This document shows positions 7,194-15,604 of a DNA stretch of 38,480 nt, one piece after another. Within the stretch, counting starts at the first letter, position 1. Each line of letters begins with the position of its first letter. The stretch comes from Heyndrickxia ginsengihumi (GTDB taxonomy: Bacteria > Bacillota > Bacilli > Bacillales > Bacillaceae_C). The DNA lies in NCBI RefSeq assembly GCF_011008565.1, contig NZ_JAAIWK010000034.1, forward strand, positions 1 to 38,480, read 5' to 3'. Both the position numbers and the translations under genes were made by a program. The notes beneath the pieces are model-generated. The model saw only the letters and a program-made list of their open reading frames with translations. It had not been told where the DNA came from and ran no database searches.

Positions 7194-8156
7194 TTATGGG
7201 CAGTATAAGCTTAATCTCTTTTGTAAAACTTTTAAGACCTCCTTTGGCATTTCTTTGACTTTGATATCTTCGCCGAGAAAAAGCAGCCAATTTGTTATTT
7301 CGGCCAATTCTTCAGGCTTGTTGACATTGATAAACGTCTTTAGAATGGCTGTAGTTTGGTAAGGATTCGTATAGGATATTGAAACTTTTAAAGGATGGTA
7401 TTTTTTGAATTGAGCAATTGCTTTTGGCCCAAGTTCAACGACAAAGTTAATGACTTCTTCCTGTTTGCTTATTTTTTCTAAAATCTTTTTCTTACTTAAT
7501 CTTTCCTTCGTCTGGTAGGGTTTGACATCGGTGAGATAATCGACAGGAACAATCTTTTTCTTTTCTTCCTTTAAGTCAAAGCCTTCAATCAGCCAGAGAC
7601 CATTTTCATGATATAGGTGCAAAAGGTAAATTGGATAAGACTTTATATCCTTCTCCTCCTTGATCGTAATCAATAAATAGCTATCCAAAAGAACAATTTC
7701 AATGAGTTTTTCTAACATGGGATGGGGGAGGTCTGAAAGCTCAAGGAGGTCTGGATTATTGGGATTAGTCCCTTCAAAAAGCAAGATTTGATTTAAAAGA
7801 ACGAGATCATCTTGCTGATTTTCTGAGATGAGGCCTAGTAATTTTTCAGCCAATGACTGACGGCTTTTTAGATAGGGGAGTTGTCGATTTCTTGTGGCCA
7901 TAAAGGCAATAAAAAGAGCTTTGACCTCATTATTGGTAAAGCGGACAACGGGCAGGACAGAGTTATGCATGACAAAATAGCCCCCATCCCTTCCAACTTC
8001 AGAGACGAGTGGCATCCCCATTGCCTCAATTTCCCTAATATCTCTAATAGCTGTCGAGCGGGAGATGTTAAATTCTCGCATGATTTCAGAAATTGTAAAA
8101 TGGGAGCGGTTGTTGATATACCGCATGATAACATTAATTCGTTCAACTTTTTTCAT
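7194..8156 (-). CDS. WYL-domain transcriptional regulator (YafY/YobV-like)
   Basis: A 320-aa cytoplasmic regulator. Residues ~1-60 form an N-terminal winged helix (RINVIMRYINNRSHFTISEI, then a recognition helix SRSTAIRDIREIEAMGMP and the wing GRDGGYFV). A central helical part (~75-140) links to a WYL-type domain (~150-235, with YHENGLWLIEGFD and a following basic segment) and a C-terminal extension (~240-320). WYL proteins sense small ligands or nucleic-acid signals and regulate nearby genes. The gene diverges from the effector-binding-domain gene at 8266. This arrangement resembles the yobV-yobU pair of B. subtilis as I recall it. The short intergenic gap (8157-8265) is the likely operator. 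Confidence 0.85.
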   Translation of the reverse strand: MKKVERINVIMRYINNRSHFTISEIMREFNISRSTAIRDIREIEAMGMPLVSEVGRDGGYFVMHNSVLPVVRFTNNEVKALFIAFMATRNRQLPYLKSRQSLAEKLLGLISENQQDDLVLLNQILLFEGTNPNNPDLLELSDLPHPMLEKLIEIVLLDSYLLITIKEEKDIKSYPIYLLHLYHENGLWLIEGFDLKEEKKKIVPVDYLTDVKPYQTKERLSKKKILEKISKQEEVINFVVELGPKAIAQFKKYHPLKVSISYTNPYQTTAILKTFINVNKPEELAEITNWLLFLGEDIKVKEMPKEVLKVLQKRLSLYCP

Positions 8157-8265
8157 GGCGGCTCCTAAACAGTATCATTTTTTGACATCATTTAAAGTTA
8201 TCATATATCCATCAAGTGAAGAAGACAAGTCATTTGATTAATTTAGAAAAAGGAAGGTTTTGAAT

Positions 8266-8751
8266 ATGGCAGATTATACTTTAGAAGAAAAAGACAGTTT
8301 TATCGTTTTCGGTCTTGGAACTGAGCTTAAGAGTCATTACACGGATTTTGCTGGCATAAACAAGGAAAAGGCAGACTTTTGGCAAGCTGTCAGCCAAGAT
8401 GGAAGGCTCGACACATTAAAAGCCATGGCGATAAATGATTACATTTTTGCTGTGAACGAAGCAGTGAATAACAAGATGATGTATTATGCTGGCGTCATGG
8501 TAGAGGATTCAACACCAACATTAGAAGAAGCCAGAGTCATCCAATTCCCTAAGGGGCAATATCTAGTTGTTAAAGGGGAAGCACAGACAGCTGATGAATT
8601 AAATAATAAACTTACTGGTATTGCCTTTGGTCAAGTGCTGCCAGAAGTAAAGAATGTTGCCTATGTTGGTGGGCCAAACGCAACGGTTAAGATGGGAGAG
8701 CGAAACGGCTTCGTTTATGGTGAAATGTGGATTCCAGTTGTTGAGAAATAA
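8266..8751 (+). CDS. GyrI-like effector-binding domain protein (YobU-like)
   Basis: A 161-aa protein from ATG 8266 with AAGGAAGG 8 nt upstream; the in-frame TTG at 8260 is less well spaced. The whole protein looks like a stand-alone GyrI/AraC-type effector-binding domain: two beta-alpha-beta-beta repeats, with signatures YYAGVMVED and FPKGQYLVVKGEA and a closing strand GEMWIPV. Such domains bind hydrophobic or cationic small molecules, sometimes as partners of regulators. Divergence from a WYL regulator suggests that it is the regulator's target or co-sensor. Confidence 0.85.
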   Translation: MADYTLEEKDSFIVFGLGTELKSHYTDFAGINKEKADFWQAVSQDGRLDTLKAMAINDYIFAVNEAVNNKMMYYAGVMVEDSTPTLEEARVIQFPKGQYLVVKGEAQTADELNNKLTGIAFGQVLPEVKNVAYVGGPNATVKMGERNGFVYGEMWIPVVEK

Positions 8752-8772
8752 AGAGAAAAAGGGATGATGGAA

Positions 8773-9237
8773 ATGTCCTATATTGTTGATTTTAAAAATG
8801 TGTCTACTATTGGTTTAGAGTCTTCACCTGTTGCAGAAGCGCTTGCTGGTTTACGTGCTAATGAAGCCCGTTACTTTATGAACAAATACAAGCATGATTT
8901 TACGGTTGTACCAGCTAGCGAAAGCAAGGAGACTCTTGAGTATGTAAACCGAATTTTAAAAGAGGAACGTGATATTGAGTTTGCGGCCCAACCTTTAGAA
9001 ACATCGCATTTTCAAGTGGAAAATATCAAATTTGCTTACGTTTTTTATGAGGATGGTCTTGAGGTCAATGTTATGTATACAGTTGATGATCCTAAGAAAC
9101 GGGCCGTTGGTTTTAAGCTTTCTGAGGGGATGGAGGTACCAAAGGAACTTGAAGGGAAATTCAAGTTTGCTAGGCAAAAGTCTAAACTAGCTGGAACAAT
9201 TCGGGGTTCATTTTTTGTCATTAAAGGAGACTATTAA
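8773..9237 (+). CDS. Uncharacterised protein downstream of the YobU-like gene
   Basis: About 154 aa from ATG 8773. The ATG at 8764 is directly preceded by AAAAAGGG, which is too close to be used, while the third ATG is well spaced. It is 21 bp after the preceding gene and so in the same operon. There is no signal peptide or membrane helix; the sequence is mixed alpha/beta, with strands such as NIKFAYVFYEDGLEVNVMYTV and a basic C-terminus. I do not recognise the family. Operon context suggests a function linked to the same ligand response as the effector-binding protein. Confidence 0.75.
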   Translation: MSYIVDFKNVSTIGLESSPVAEALAGLRANEARYFMNKYKHDFTVVPASESKETLEYVNRILKEERDIEFAAQPLETSHFQVENIKFAYVFYEDGLEVNVMYTVDDPKKRAVGFKLSEGMEVPKELEGKFKFARQKSKLAGTIRGSFFVIKGDY

Positions 9238-9373
9238 AGTAAGCAAAAGTGAATGTTAAGAAATCCAGCCGCTTGTTGTATTTGGTCATGCTTTTTTCTA
9301 AAAACAACTTTCACTAGCTAGAAGCCCCAATGGATGAGGATATTTTTAATAACTTTAATATATTAATCGAACG

Positions 9374-9406
9374 ACCCTGATTTCATTACCGATTTCAGGG
9401 TTCTTT
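9374..9406 (+). terminator. Terminator of the YobU-like operon
   Basis: A 7-bp stem ACCCTGA/TCAGGGT with a 14-nt loop followed by a T-rich tract. It lies ~140 bp after the last gene. Confidence 0.6.
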
Positions 9407-9656
9407 CTGTGCAAGGCTTTTTTTAGCAAATTTTTTTCAGTTTTGGTTTGGTTCATTCTTGTGAAATAAAGTTAAGCGGTACGGTCCTTTTCTTGCTTAT
9501 TTTATGTGCCATTTGTCGTTTGCGTTTTTAATACTCTACCAATCAGGTTCGTTTGTATTTGCTGGCGAATATCCGTCTAACTGTGAAAAAAATATTTATG
9601 TACATCCGATAATCAGTAGGTATAATTGTTTTAATAGATTCTAGGAGGAGATTTAT

Positions 9657-10535
9657 TTGGAATTTCGGAACCTTCAAACATTTCATTATGCTGCCCAGTT
9701 TTTGAACTATAGTAAAACAGCACAACATTTAAGTTTTTCTCAACCAGCTGTGACCAAGCAAATTCGATTACTGGAGGAAGAACTAAATGTAAAGTTATTT
9801 ATTCGTATTGGGAATAAAATGTACTTAACGCCAGCGGGTGATGCTTTACAAAAATATACAACGAAAATTTTCTCTGTAGTTGAAGAGATGGCCAATGAAA
9901 TGAGACGGTATGAAAAGGATGAAAGTCTATTAAAAATAGGGGCAGATATTTCTATTATCACTAATAATCTTCAGCCCGTTATCTCACAATTTTATCAATA
10001 TAATCAATCTGTTCAGATGAAAATCTATACATGGGAATTTTTGAAGGTTATTGATGGCATTCAAAGTAATGAGATAGACGTTGGCTTTATTTCAGGAGAT
10101 ATTAAAGATCCAAATATACTTGAATATAAGATTTCAAGTGATCCAATCGTTTTAGTCATTTCTCCAGTTTTAGCGGAACGATATTCCCTTAAGCAAATCA
10201 TGAAGAACTATCCTCTAATATGCTATAAAACAAAAAGTCCATATGCACAATTACTAGATAATTACTTGGTAAAAAACAAGCTGAAAATTAGAGGTACTAT
10301 TGAATTTAGTAATTTAGAAGCGGTTAAAAGTGCAGTGCTTCAAGGTGTTGGTATTTCGGCATTAACTAATGATATCGTTTTTCAGGACTTAAAAAATGGA
10401 AAATTACAACTTGTGGAAAATGATTTTGAACCAATGTATATTCAAACATCCATGATTTACCATAAAGAAAAAGCTTCCTCCCCACTTATTCAATCACTGC
10501 AGGAACATGTTAAAGAGTATTGGTGTAATCGATAA
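9657..10535 (+). CDS. LysR-family transcriptional regulator
   Basis: A 292-aa protein starting at TTG 9657, with AGGAGGAG 6-7 nt upstream. The N-terminal helix-turn-helix is typical of LysR proteins (residues ~1-60: LQTFHYAAQFLNYSKTAQHL, then SQPAVTKQIRLLEEELNVKLF), followed by a linker helix and a periplasmic-binding-protein-like effector domain (~90-290). LysR proteins usually activate neighbouring catabolic genes when bound to a pathway intermediate. The next genes downstream, in the same direction, encode a carbamoylase-like enzyme and a deiminase-like enzyme. These are the likely targets, although LysR targets are more often divergent. I see no terminator directly after it. Confidence 0.9.
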   Translation: MEFRNLQTFHYAAQFLNYSKTAQHLSFSQPAVTKQIRLLEEELNVKLFIRIGNKMYLTPAGDALQKYTTKIFSVVEEMANEMRRYEKDESLLKIGADISIITNNLQPVISQFYQYNQSVQMKIYTWEFLKVIDGIQSNEIDVGFISGDIKDPNILEYKISSDPIVLVISPVLAERYSLKQIMKNYPLICYKTKSPYAQLLDNYLVKNKLKIRGTIEFSNLEAVKSAVLQGVGISALTNDIVFQDLKNGKLQLVENDFEPMYIQTSMIYHKEKASSPLIQSLQEHVKEYWCNR

Positions 10536-10897
10536 ATTCTTACCGTAAAATGAATTTTTATTTGTATATGTGATATCTTATTTTTATTATTTACTAAGGT
10601 TAGCTATATACTAGCAAAACTAAAAAATAGTAACCCCACGTTTTATTTAACTGGAATTTTACATATTTGAAGAGTTGAAGATGGCAGTTTTCATGATCTC
10701 AACTTTTACTTTAAATTCAACTTCGTTAAATCTTCCTTATTTATGCTGTTATTGAACATTCTATCTATAAACTCATGCCTTCCTTACATTTTATGTGTTA
10801 ATTGATAAATTGTTTTAAAATATTCAAGTGAATAGACAGCCAACTTTTGCTCTTCACTGACTATACTACACTAAATGTTTCCACCGAATAATTGAGG

Positions 10898-11067
10898 AGG
10901 CTAGGACAAAAATATATTAACTAAAGAACCCCTGAATATTGTGATCTAACTTGCTCTGGAAATATACTTCACTTTCCGCAGGCGGCCGGGGATGCCTATC
11001 TTCCCGCGGGAGTTTGCGTATTTCAATGTTCGTCTTTGGTTAACCACTTTTGAGTTTTGTCTAGCCT
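10898..11067 (-). repeat. Dispersed ~170-bp repeat, copy 1
   Basis: The ends are near-perfect inverted repeats (AGGCTAGGACAAAA at the left, TTTTGTCTAGCCT at the right). The reverse complement aligns along its length with the element at 34415-34593: shared blocks include CAAAAGTGGTTA, AAAGACGAACATT, TGCGGAAAG-GAAGTATATTT and TTCTTTAGTTA. The copies lie in opposite orientation ~23.5 kb apart. This suggests a non-coding mobile or structured repeat family of Bacillaceae. There is no ORF inside. Confidence 0.8.
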
Positions 11068-11345
11068 CTTGTTTTTAGTAAAGGGAATTTTCAACACTGA
11101 AATAGGAAGAAAGATCTTAGTATAGTTTTTTAGAAAAAAATTGGAATAATAGATTATCTGAATATATTTATAACTCGTCATGTTATGAAATGATACATTA
11201 TGGTGTGAGCGCGAATAGCTTAAGTTATAACTATAAGTAATAGGCACTATTTAAATATTTGATATGCGTACAACATTATTAAAAAAAGCATTGATTTAAT
11301 AATGTTTTCGTCCGTTTTCAAATAGAATTACGAAAATACCGAATA

Positions 11346-11375
11346 TTGAATCTTGTGTAATTTCCGTGATATATT
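11346..11375 (+). promoter_or_regulatory. Candidate promoter of the carbamoylase-deiminase genes
   Basis: TTGAAT (11346-11351), an 18-bp spacer and TATATT (11370-11375), ~40 bp before the ATG at 11413. This is the natural place for the neighbouring LysR protein to act. Confidence 0.4.
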
Positions 11376-11412
11376 AAGTGACATATTATAGTGGGTTAAA
11401 GGAGTGAGCTGA

Positions 11413-12638
11413 ATGAATTGTGAGCTGAAAAGGTTACAACAATCTATACTTAAGTTTTCCCATTTTGGAAAAAGTGAAAATGGAGGAGTTACACGTTTAA
11501 CTTTGACACAACCCGATGTAGATGCACGTACTCAATTAATTCAAATGATGGAGGAAATAAATTTACGTGTATCTATTGATGATTTAGGTAATATTTATGG
11601 CACTTATGAAGGAAAGGAAGATTTACCCCCGATTATATTAGGATCACATGGTGATTCAGTAGAAAAAGGTGGAAACTTTGACGGGATTTTGGGGATTTTA
11701 GGTGCTTATGAGGTGGTTAAAGTTCTTCATGAAAATCAGATAAGACTTCGTCATCCGATTGTAGTTGCAGATTTTACCAATGAAGAGGGAGTACGTTTTG
11801 GACCTGCAATGTTTTGCTCTGGAGTATTGGCTGGCGTTTATGAAGAACAGAAAATTTTTTTCACAAAGGATAGAAAAGGAATTAATTTCAATCGGCTCTT
11901 GAACAAAGTGGATTTAACGGGTTAGCAGAAAACAGATTGAAAGACGGAACTGCTTATCTTGAATTGCATATTGAACAAGGACCTGTTTTAGAAGCACTAA
12001 ACAAAAACATTGGAGTAGTTGAGGGAATCGTTGGTATGAATTGTTTGGAGATTATTGTCCGTGGGCAATCAAATCATGCAGGTACAACTCCAATGCAGAT
12101 GAGGAAAGACCCATTAATGGCTGCTGCTCACTTGATTGATAGATTGAATGATTTTCTTAGAACGGTTGATGAAGAATTAGTTTTTACAATTGGACAGTTT
12201 GATATTTTTCCAAATTTGCATACGGTAATTCCTGATCAAGTGAAATTTACGTTTGATGTACGTCATAAATCAGAGGATATCATAAAAAAAGCAATGACTA
12301 TAGTGGAACAAGAAATTAAAAATGTTGAAGAAAAGACAGGTTGCACAATTTTTAGACGAGTGCTCTGGGAAAGGGAGACGGTTATATTTGACAACTCCAT
12401 TGTTGATTCTGTAGAGACTAGTACAACAGCATTAGGTTATTCCTATAAACGAATGTATAGCGGAGCCGGTCATGATGCACAGTTTTTAGCTAAAATGATG
12501 CCTACAGGAATGATCTTTGTTCCTAGTAAAGAAGGAAAAAGCCATTGTGAAGAAGAGTATACATCAATAGATAGTTGCACTAATGGAGTTAACGTGTTGT
12601 TACAGACTGTATTAGATCTTGATAAAAAATTAAATTAA
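11413..12638 (+). pseudogene. M20-family N-carbamoyl amino acid / allantoate amidohydrolase, frameshifted
   Basis: Two consecutive ORFs (11413-11925, and the downstream frame to 12638) together make one ~408-aa enzyme. The first half carries the metal-site motifs GSHGDSV, GGNFDGILG and NEEGVRFG. The second half has HIEQGPVLE, SNHAGTTPM, GAGHDAQ and SHCEEEYTS. In the second frame, coding similarity extends upstream of the nominal start (SALEQSGFNGLAENRLKDG), so the break lies near 11888-11897, where one missing base would restore frame. Members hydrolyse N-carbamoyl amino acids or ureido acids to amine, CO2 and ammonia. Both halves are otherwise intact, so the shift is recent or a sequencing error. 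The next gene starts 19 bp later. Programmed frameshifting is not suggested by any slippery site. Confidence 0.85.
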
Positions 12639-12657
12639 GAGAAAGAAGGAATAAAAA

Positions 12658-13515
12658 ATGACTAAAAAAATTTGGAACAATAGTGCTATTACTCCGCTAA
12701 AGAAAGTAATACTTTGTCCCCCGACCTATCATGAATTCGAACCTATTAATGTCATAACAGAAAGCTGGTTGGAAAAGGGAGAGAAGTCAAATCATGAAGC
12801 AATCATGAAAGAACATGCAGAACTAGTTCAGGCTTATAAATCCAATGGGGTTGAAGTGATTCAGATGGAACCAGTACCCGATTTACCTTACATGGTTTAT
12901 GCGCGAGATTTTGGAGCTTCTATTGCTGAAGGTGTTATTATGGGGAATTTTCGACAACCTGTTCGAAAAGGGGAGTCGGAACAATTCGAAAAGAAATTAA
13001 AAGAGTTAGGGGTACCGATTGTTGCGAGAACTACAGCAGGAGCTTTTGAAGGAGGAGATTTTTGGTTTCTGGATGAGGCGACAATTGCTCATGGTGTAAT
13101 TGAAAGAACTGATTGGGACGGTTTCCATAATGTCAAAAGACAAGTGGAGGAACTTGGATACTGTATGATTGGTGTTCCATGTGCAAGAGAAAATCTGCAC
13201 TTAGATATGTGTTTTAATATTGTTGGAGAAAAGGTTGCGGTTGTATGTAAAGAAGCATTGCCTGATTTTTTTCTGCGAATGCTCGAAAAAAGAAAATTCA
13301 CATTAATAAACGTACCACAAGAAGGGGTATTTAAGCATTACTGCAATCTTCAGAATATTGGTCGTGACAGGGTCATTTCCTTCGAAAATAATGTTGAAGT
13401 AAATGCAAAAATGCGTGATTTAGGTTTAACAGTTATTGAAGTTGGATTGGAAGAGATTCTCAAGGGGGGAGGAGGTCCTCATTGCATGACATTCCCATTA
13501 GAAAGAGGAGAATAA
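12658..13515 (+). CDS. Arginine deiminase / DDAH-fold hydrolase
   Basis: A 285-aa protein of the guanidino-group-modifying superfamily (five-bladed alpha/beta propeller). The catalytic set is visible: Asp84 region (YARDFG), Glu131-Asp134 (FEGGDFW), His181 (ENLHLDMCF) and the nucleophile Cys276 in GGGPHCMTFPL. The length matches DDAH or short deiminases rather than ~400-aa arginine deiminases. The reaction is expected to be hydrolysis of a guanidinium to a ureido group plus ammonia (or an alkylamine). It is 19 bp downstream of a carbamoylase-like gene, which could consume the ureido product. The exact substrate is unknown; agmatine deiminase is unlikely from length. Confidence 0.88.
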   Translation: MTKKIWNNSAITPLKKVILCPPTYHEFEPINVITESWLEKGEKSNHEAIMKEHAELVQAYKSNGVEVIQMEPVPDLPYMVYARDFGASIAEGVIMGNFRQPVRKGESEQFEKKLKELGVPIVARTTAGAFEGGDFWFLDEATIAHGVIERTDWDGFHNVKRQVEELGYCMIGVPCARENLHLDMCFNIVGEKVAVVCKEALPDFFLRMLEKRKFTLINVPQEGVFKHYCNLQNIGRDRVISFENNVEVNAKMRDLGLTVIEVGLEEILKGGGGPHCMTFPLERGE

Positions 13516-14126
13516 AACACAAATGTACGTTTGATTCTCAAAGAAAAAATATTTTACTAAGTTCTCTCCTTTTTTATATTTAAGAAAGTAGTTAAAGGTG
13601 GTTTGGATTATACTAATCAAATTAAACGTTGTCAGAAACTGAAGAACTACAGAATTTGTGGAGAAAATAAATTTTTATAGGGTTGAGTCAGTAGAAATCT
13701 TTCCAACTGATCATAGTAGTGAAATAACCGTAGTGTTACCCTCCTGAGTATATCGTTAATTGCATTAAAGAAAAACTGACTTAGGTTAAAAGTGAGTAAA
13801 GGGTTTGTCTAATTGATTGGTCAAAATAATAATGGATTCGTTGAATCAATAACGGGAATCATCATACGCCGTTATTTATCAGAATTTTCTATATTAACTT
13901 TACGAAAAGTGACTGATAGGTTTAATGAGACAAAATTTTATTGAAAGGCTTTGTGCACATGGAAGAAGACGGACCTAATTTTACTGGTAAAAAGCTGGAT
14001 GGCAAGCATCTAAAAAGTGTTACGTAATTTATCTGCTGTAAGGAAGAGCGATGATGTGTTCAAGGGGCGGCTGTAGTGATGTCGTAAAAAGGATCAAAAT
14101 ATAAGGAGCAAAAAAGGAGGATTACG
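13516..14126. other. Intergenic gap between deiminase and permease
   Basis: 611 bp without an open gene. Short coding-like fragments interrupted by stops between ~13800 and 14000 may be the relic of a lost gene, but I cannot identify it. A GATTC-GTT-GAATC palindrome lies near 13834-13846 and an AACGG/CCGTT inverted repeat just after it. The promoter of the permease should lie here. Confidence 0.4.
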
Positions 14127-15518
14127 ATGGGAAATCTTAAGAAAGATAGCTTGAGCTTGGTGGAAACAATTGCACTGTCAGCGGCTGTTATGGGACCTTC
14201 TGTTTCAATGGCTCTAAATGTCTCACTTATTACAGGGTTAGTAAACTACTCGGTGACATTGACTTTTCTCATTTCCGTGCTTATTACCTTCTGTGTTTCA
14301 ACAGCAATCATTAAATTTAATAAGATGTTTTCAACAAGTGGTTCTCTTTACAAATTTACGGAATATGGGCTCGGAAAAAAGATGGCATTAGTTTCGGGCT
14401 GGGCGTTGCTTTTGGCATACTTCACACTTGTGGTTGGTGTTTCTGGTGTGTTAGGATCTTACGTTTCAAGCCTACTGGGTATGGCTCATATTCATATTAA
14501 TTGGCTACCAATTTCGGTGTTTCTCTCACTGATCATGTGGGTTCTAGCTTATTGCGATATCAAACTGAGCACACGAGTGATGCTCGCACTGGAGGGTGTC
14601 TCAATTTCCTTAGTTCTTATTTTGGCTGTTGTGATTTTTTTCAAAGTTGGCTTTCATGGTATGAGTTTCGCTCCGCTTGGGATTGGAAAGAATAGCTTTG
14701 CTGTAATTGGTCAAGGTGTTGTCATGGGACTGTTAAGCTTTGCAGGGTTTGAATGTACGTCAGCTCTTGGAGAAGAGACTAAAAGTCCAACGAAACTGAT
14801 TCCGCGGGTTATTATCGGAACAATTTCAGGGATTGCTATCTTCTTCCTAATTTCAAGCTATTCGCAGGTAATTGGTTTTGGAATCACTCCAAGTGGAATC
14901 AAATCCCTTTCAACTTCTACGATGCCTTTAAGCGATTTGGCAACTAAGTATATTTCCACAAAATATGCATTCTTAGTTGCTCTTGCTTTGACGATGTCGC
15001 TCTTTTCATGTGTGATTGGATGCGTGTGTACTGGAGCTCGGATCCTTTTCTCAGTTAGCCGTGATGGCAATATTCATAAGGGGTTATCCAATGTTCATCC
15101 AAAGTACAAAACACCGCACATTTCTGTAAATACAATAATGATTACGGCTCTGCTAATTCAAATTGTCTTTTATACTCTTACGCGAGGTGATGGCAATCTT
15201 CTTTATACCTACAATGCATATGTGACTGCTTTGTCTATGCTTGTTGCCTATATGTTTGTCAATGCATCGGGTATTGTTTACTTTTATAAGAACAAACACT
15301 GGAAGATGTATCAACTGATCATTCCGATCATCTCAATTATAGCTATGTTATATGCAGCATATTCCAATATCTATCCGATACCACCATATCCCATGAATTT
15401 AGCTCCATATATTACGGTAGGCTTTATTTTGATCATGGTGATCCTTTCAAGACTAACGAAACACGAGGTGGTTCCACAAAATGAGGACCAGGAATGGGAT
15501 TTGCCCGGTGGGGCGTGA
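14127..15518 (+). CDS. APC-family amino acid/amine permease
   Basis: A 463-aa integral membrane protein with about 12 hydrophobic segments. The N-terminus (LSLVETIALSAAVMGPSVSMALN) has the APC-type broken first helix, and LLSFAGFECTSALGEETKSP is the conserved TM6/loop signature of the superfamily (Phe-Glu followed by an EE-K-P motif). The start is supported by AAGGAGG 6-7 nt upstream of the ATG. It would import an amino acid, polyamine or related cationic compound by H+ symport. The following gene is an aldehyde dehydrogenase 86 bp away, so uptake and oxidation of the substrate are probably linked. Confidence 0.88.
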   Translation: MGNLKKDSLSLVETIALSAAVMGPSVSMALNVSLITGLVNYSVTLTFLISVLITFCVSTAIIKFNKMFSTSGSLYKFTEYGLGKKMALVSGWALLLAYFTLVVGVSGVLGSYVSSLLGMAHIHINWLPISVFLSLIMWVLAYCDIKLSTRVMLALEGVSISLVLILAVVIFFKVGFHGMSFAPLGIGKNSFAVIGQGVVMGLLSFAGFECTSALGEETKSPTKLIPRVIIGTISGIAIFFLISSYSQVIGFGITPSGIKSLSTSTMPLSDLATKYISTKYAFLVALALTMSLFSCVIGCVCTGARILFSVSRDGNIHKGLSNVHPKYKTPHISVNTIMITALLIQIVFYTLTRGDGNLLYTYNAYVTALSMLVAYMFVNASGIVYFYKNKHWKMYQLIIPIISIIAMLYAAYSNIYPIPPYPMNLAPYITVGFILIMVILSRLTKHEVVPQNEDQEWDLPGGA

Positions 15519-15604
15519 AGATATATGATAGATTGCCGTAAATGTGGGGATATAAATGAATCATATGAGGTTTGTTTAAACAACTAGGAAAAGGAGGAAA
15601 TAAA

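Larger units (their letters stand above)
10536..11412. other. Long intergenic region with a dispersed repeat
   Basis: 877 bp without a supportable gene. It holds the repeat element at 10898-11067 and the candidate promoter at 11346-11375. The stretch 10536-10890 is AT-rich and featureless to my reading. Confidence 0.6.

Noticed and set aside
7881-8168. Plus-strand ORF opposite the WYL regulator N-terminus
   Set aside because: It is antisense to a clear helix-turn-helix region and has no ribosome site or family features.
11900-11930. Programmed ribosomal frameshift in the carbamoylase
   Set aside because: No slippery heptamer with a downstream structure is visible at the join; a single-base deletion or sequencing error is simpler.
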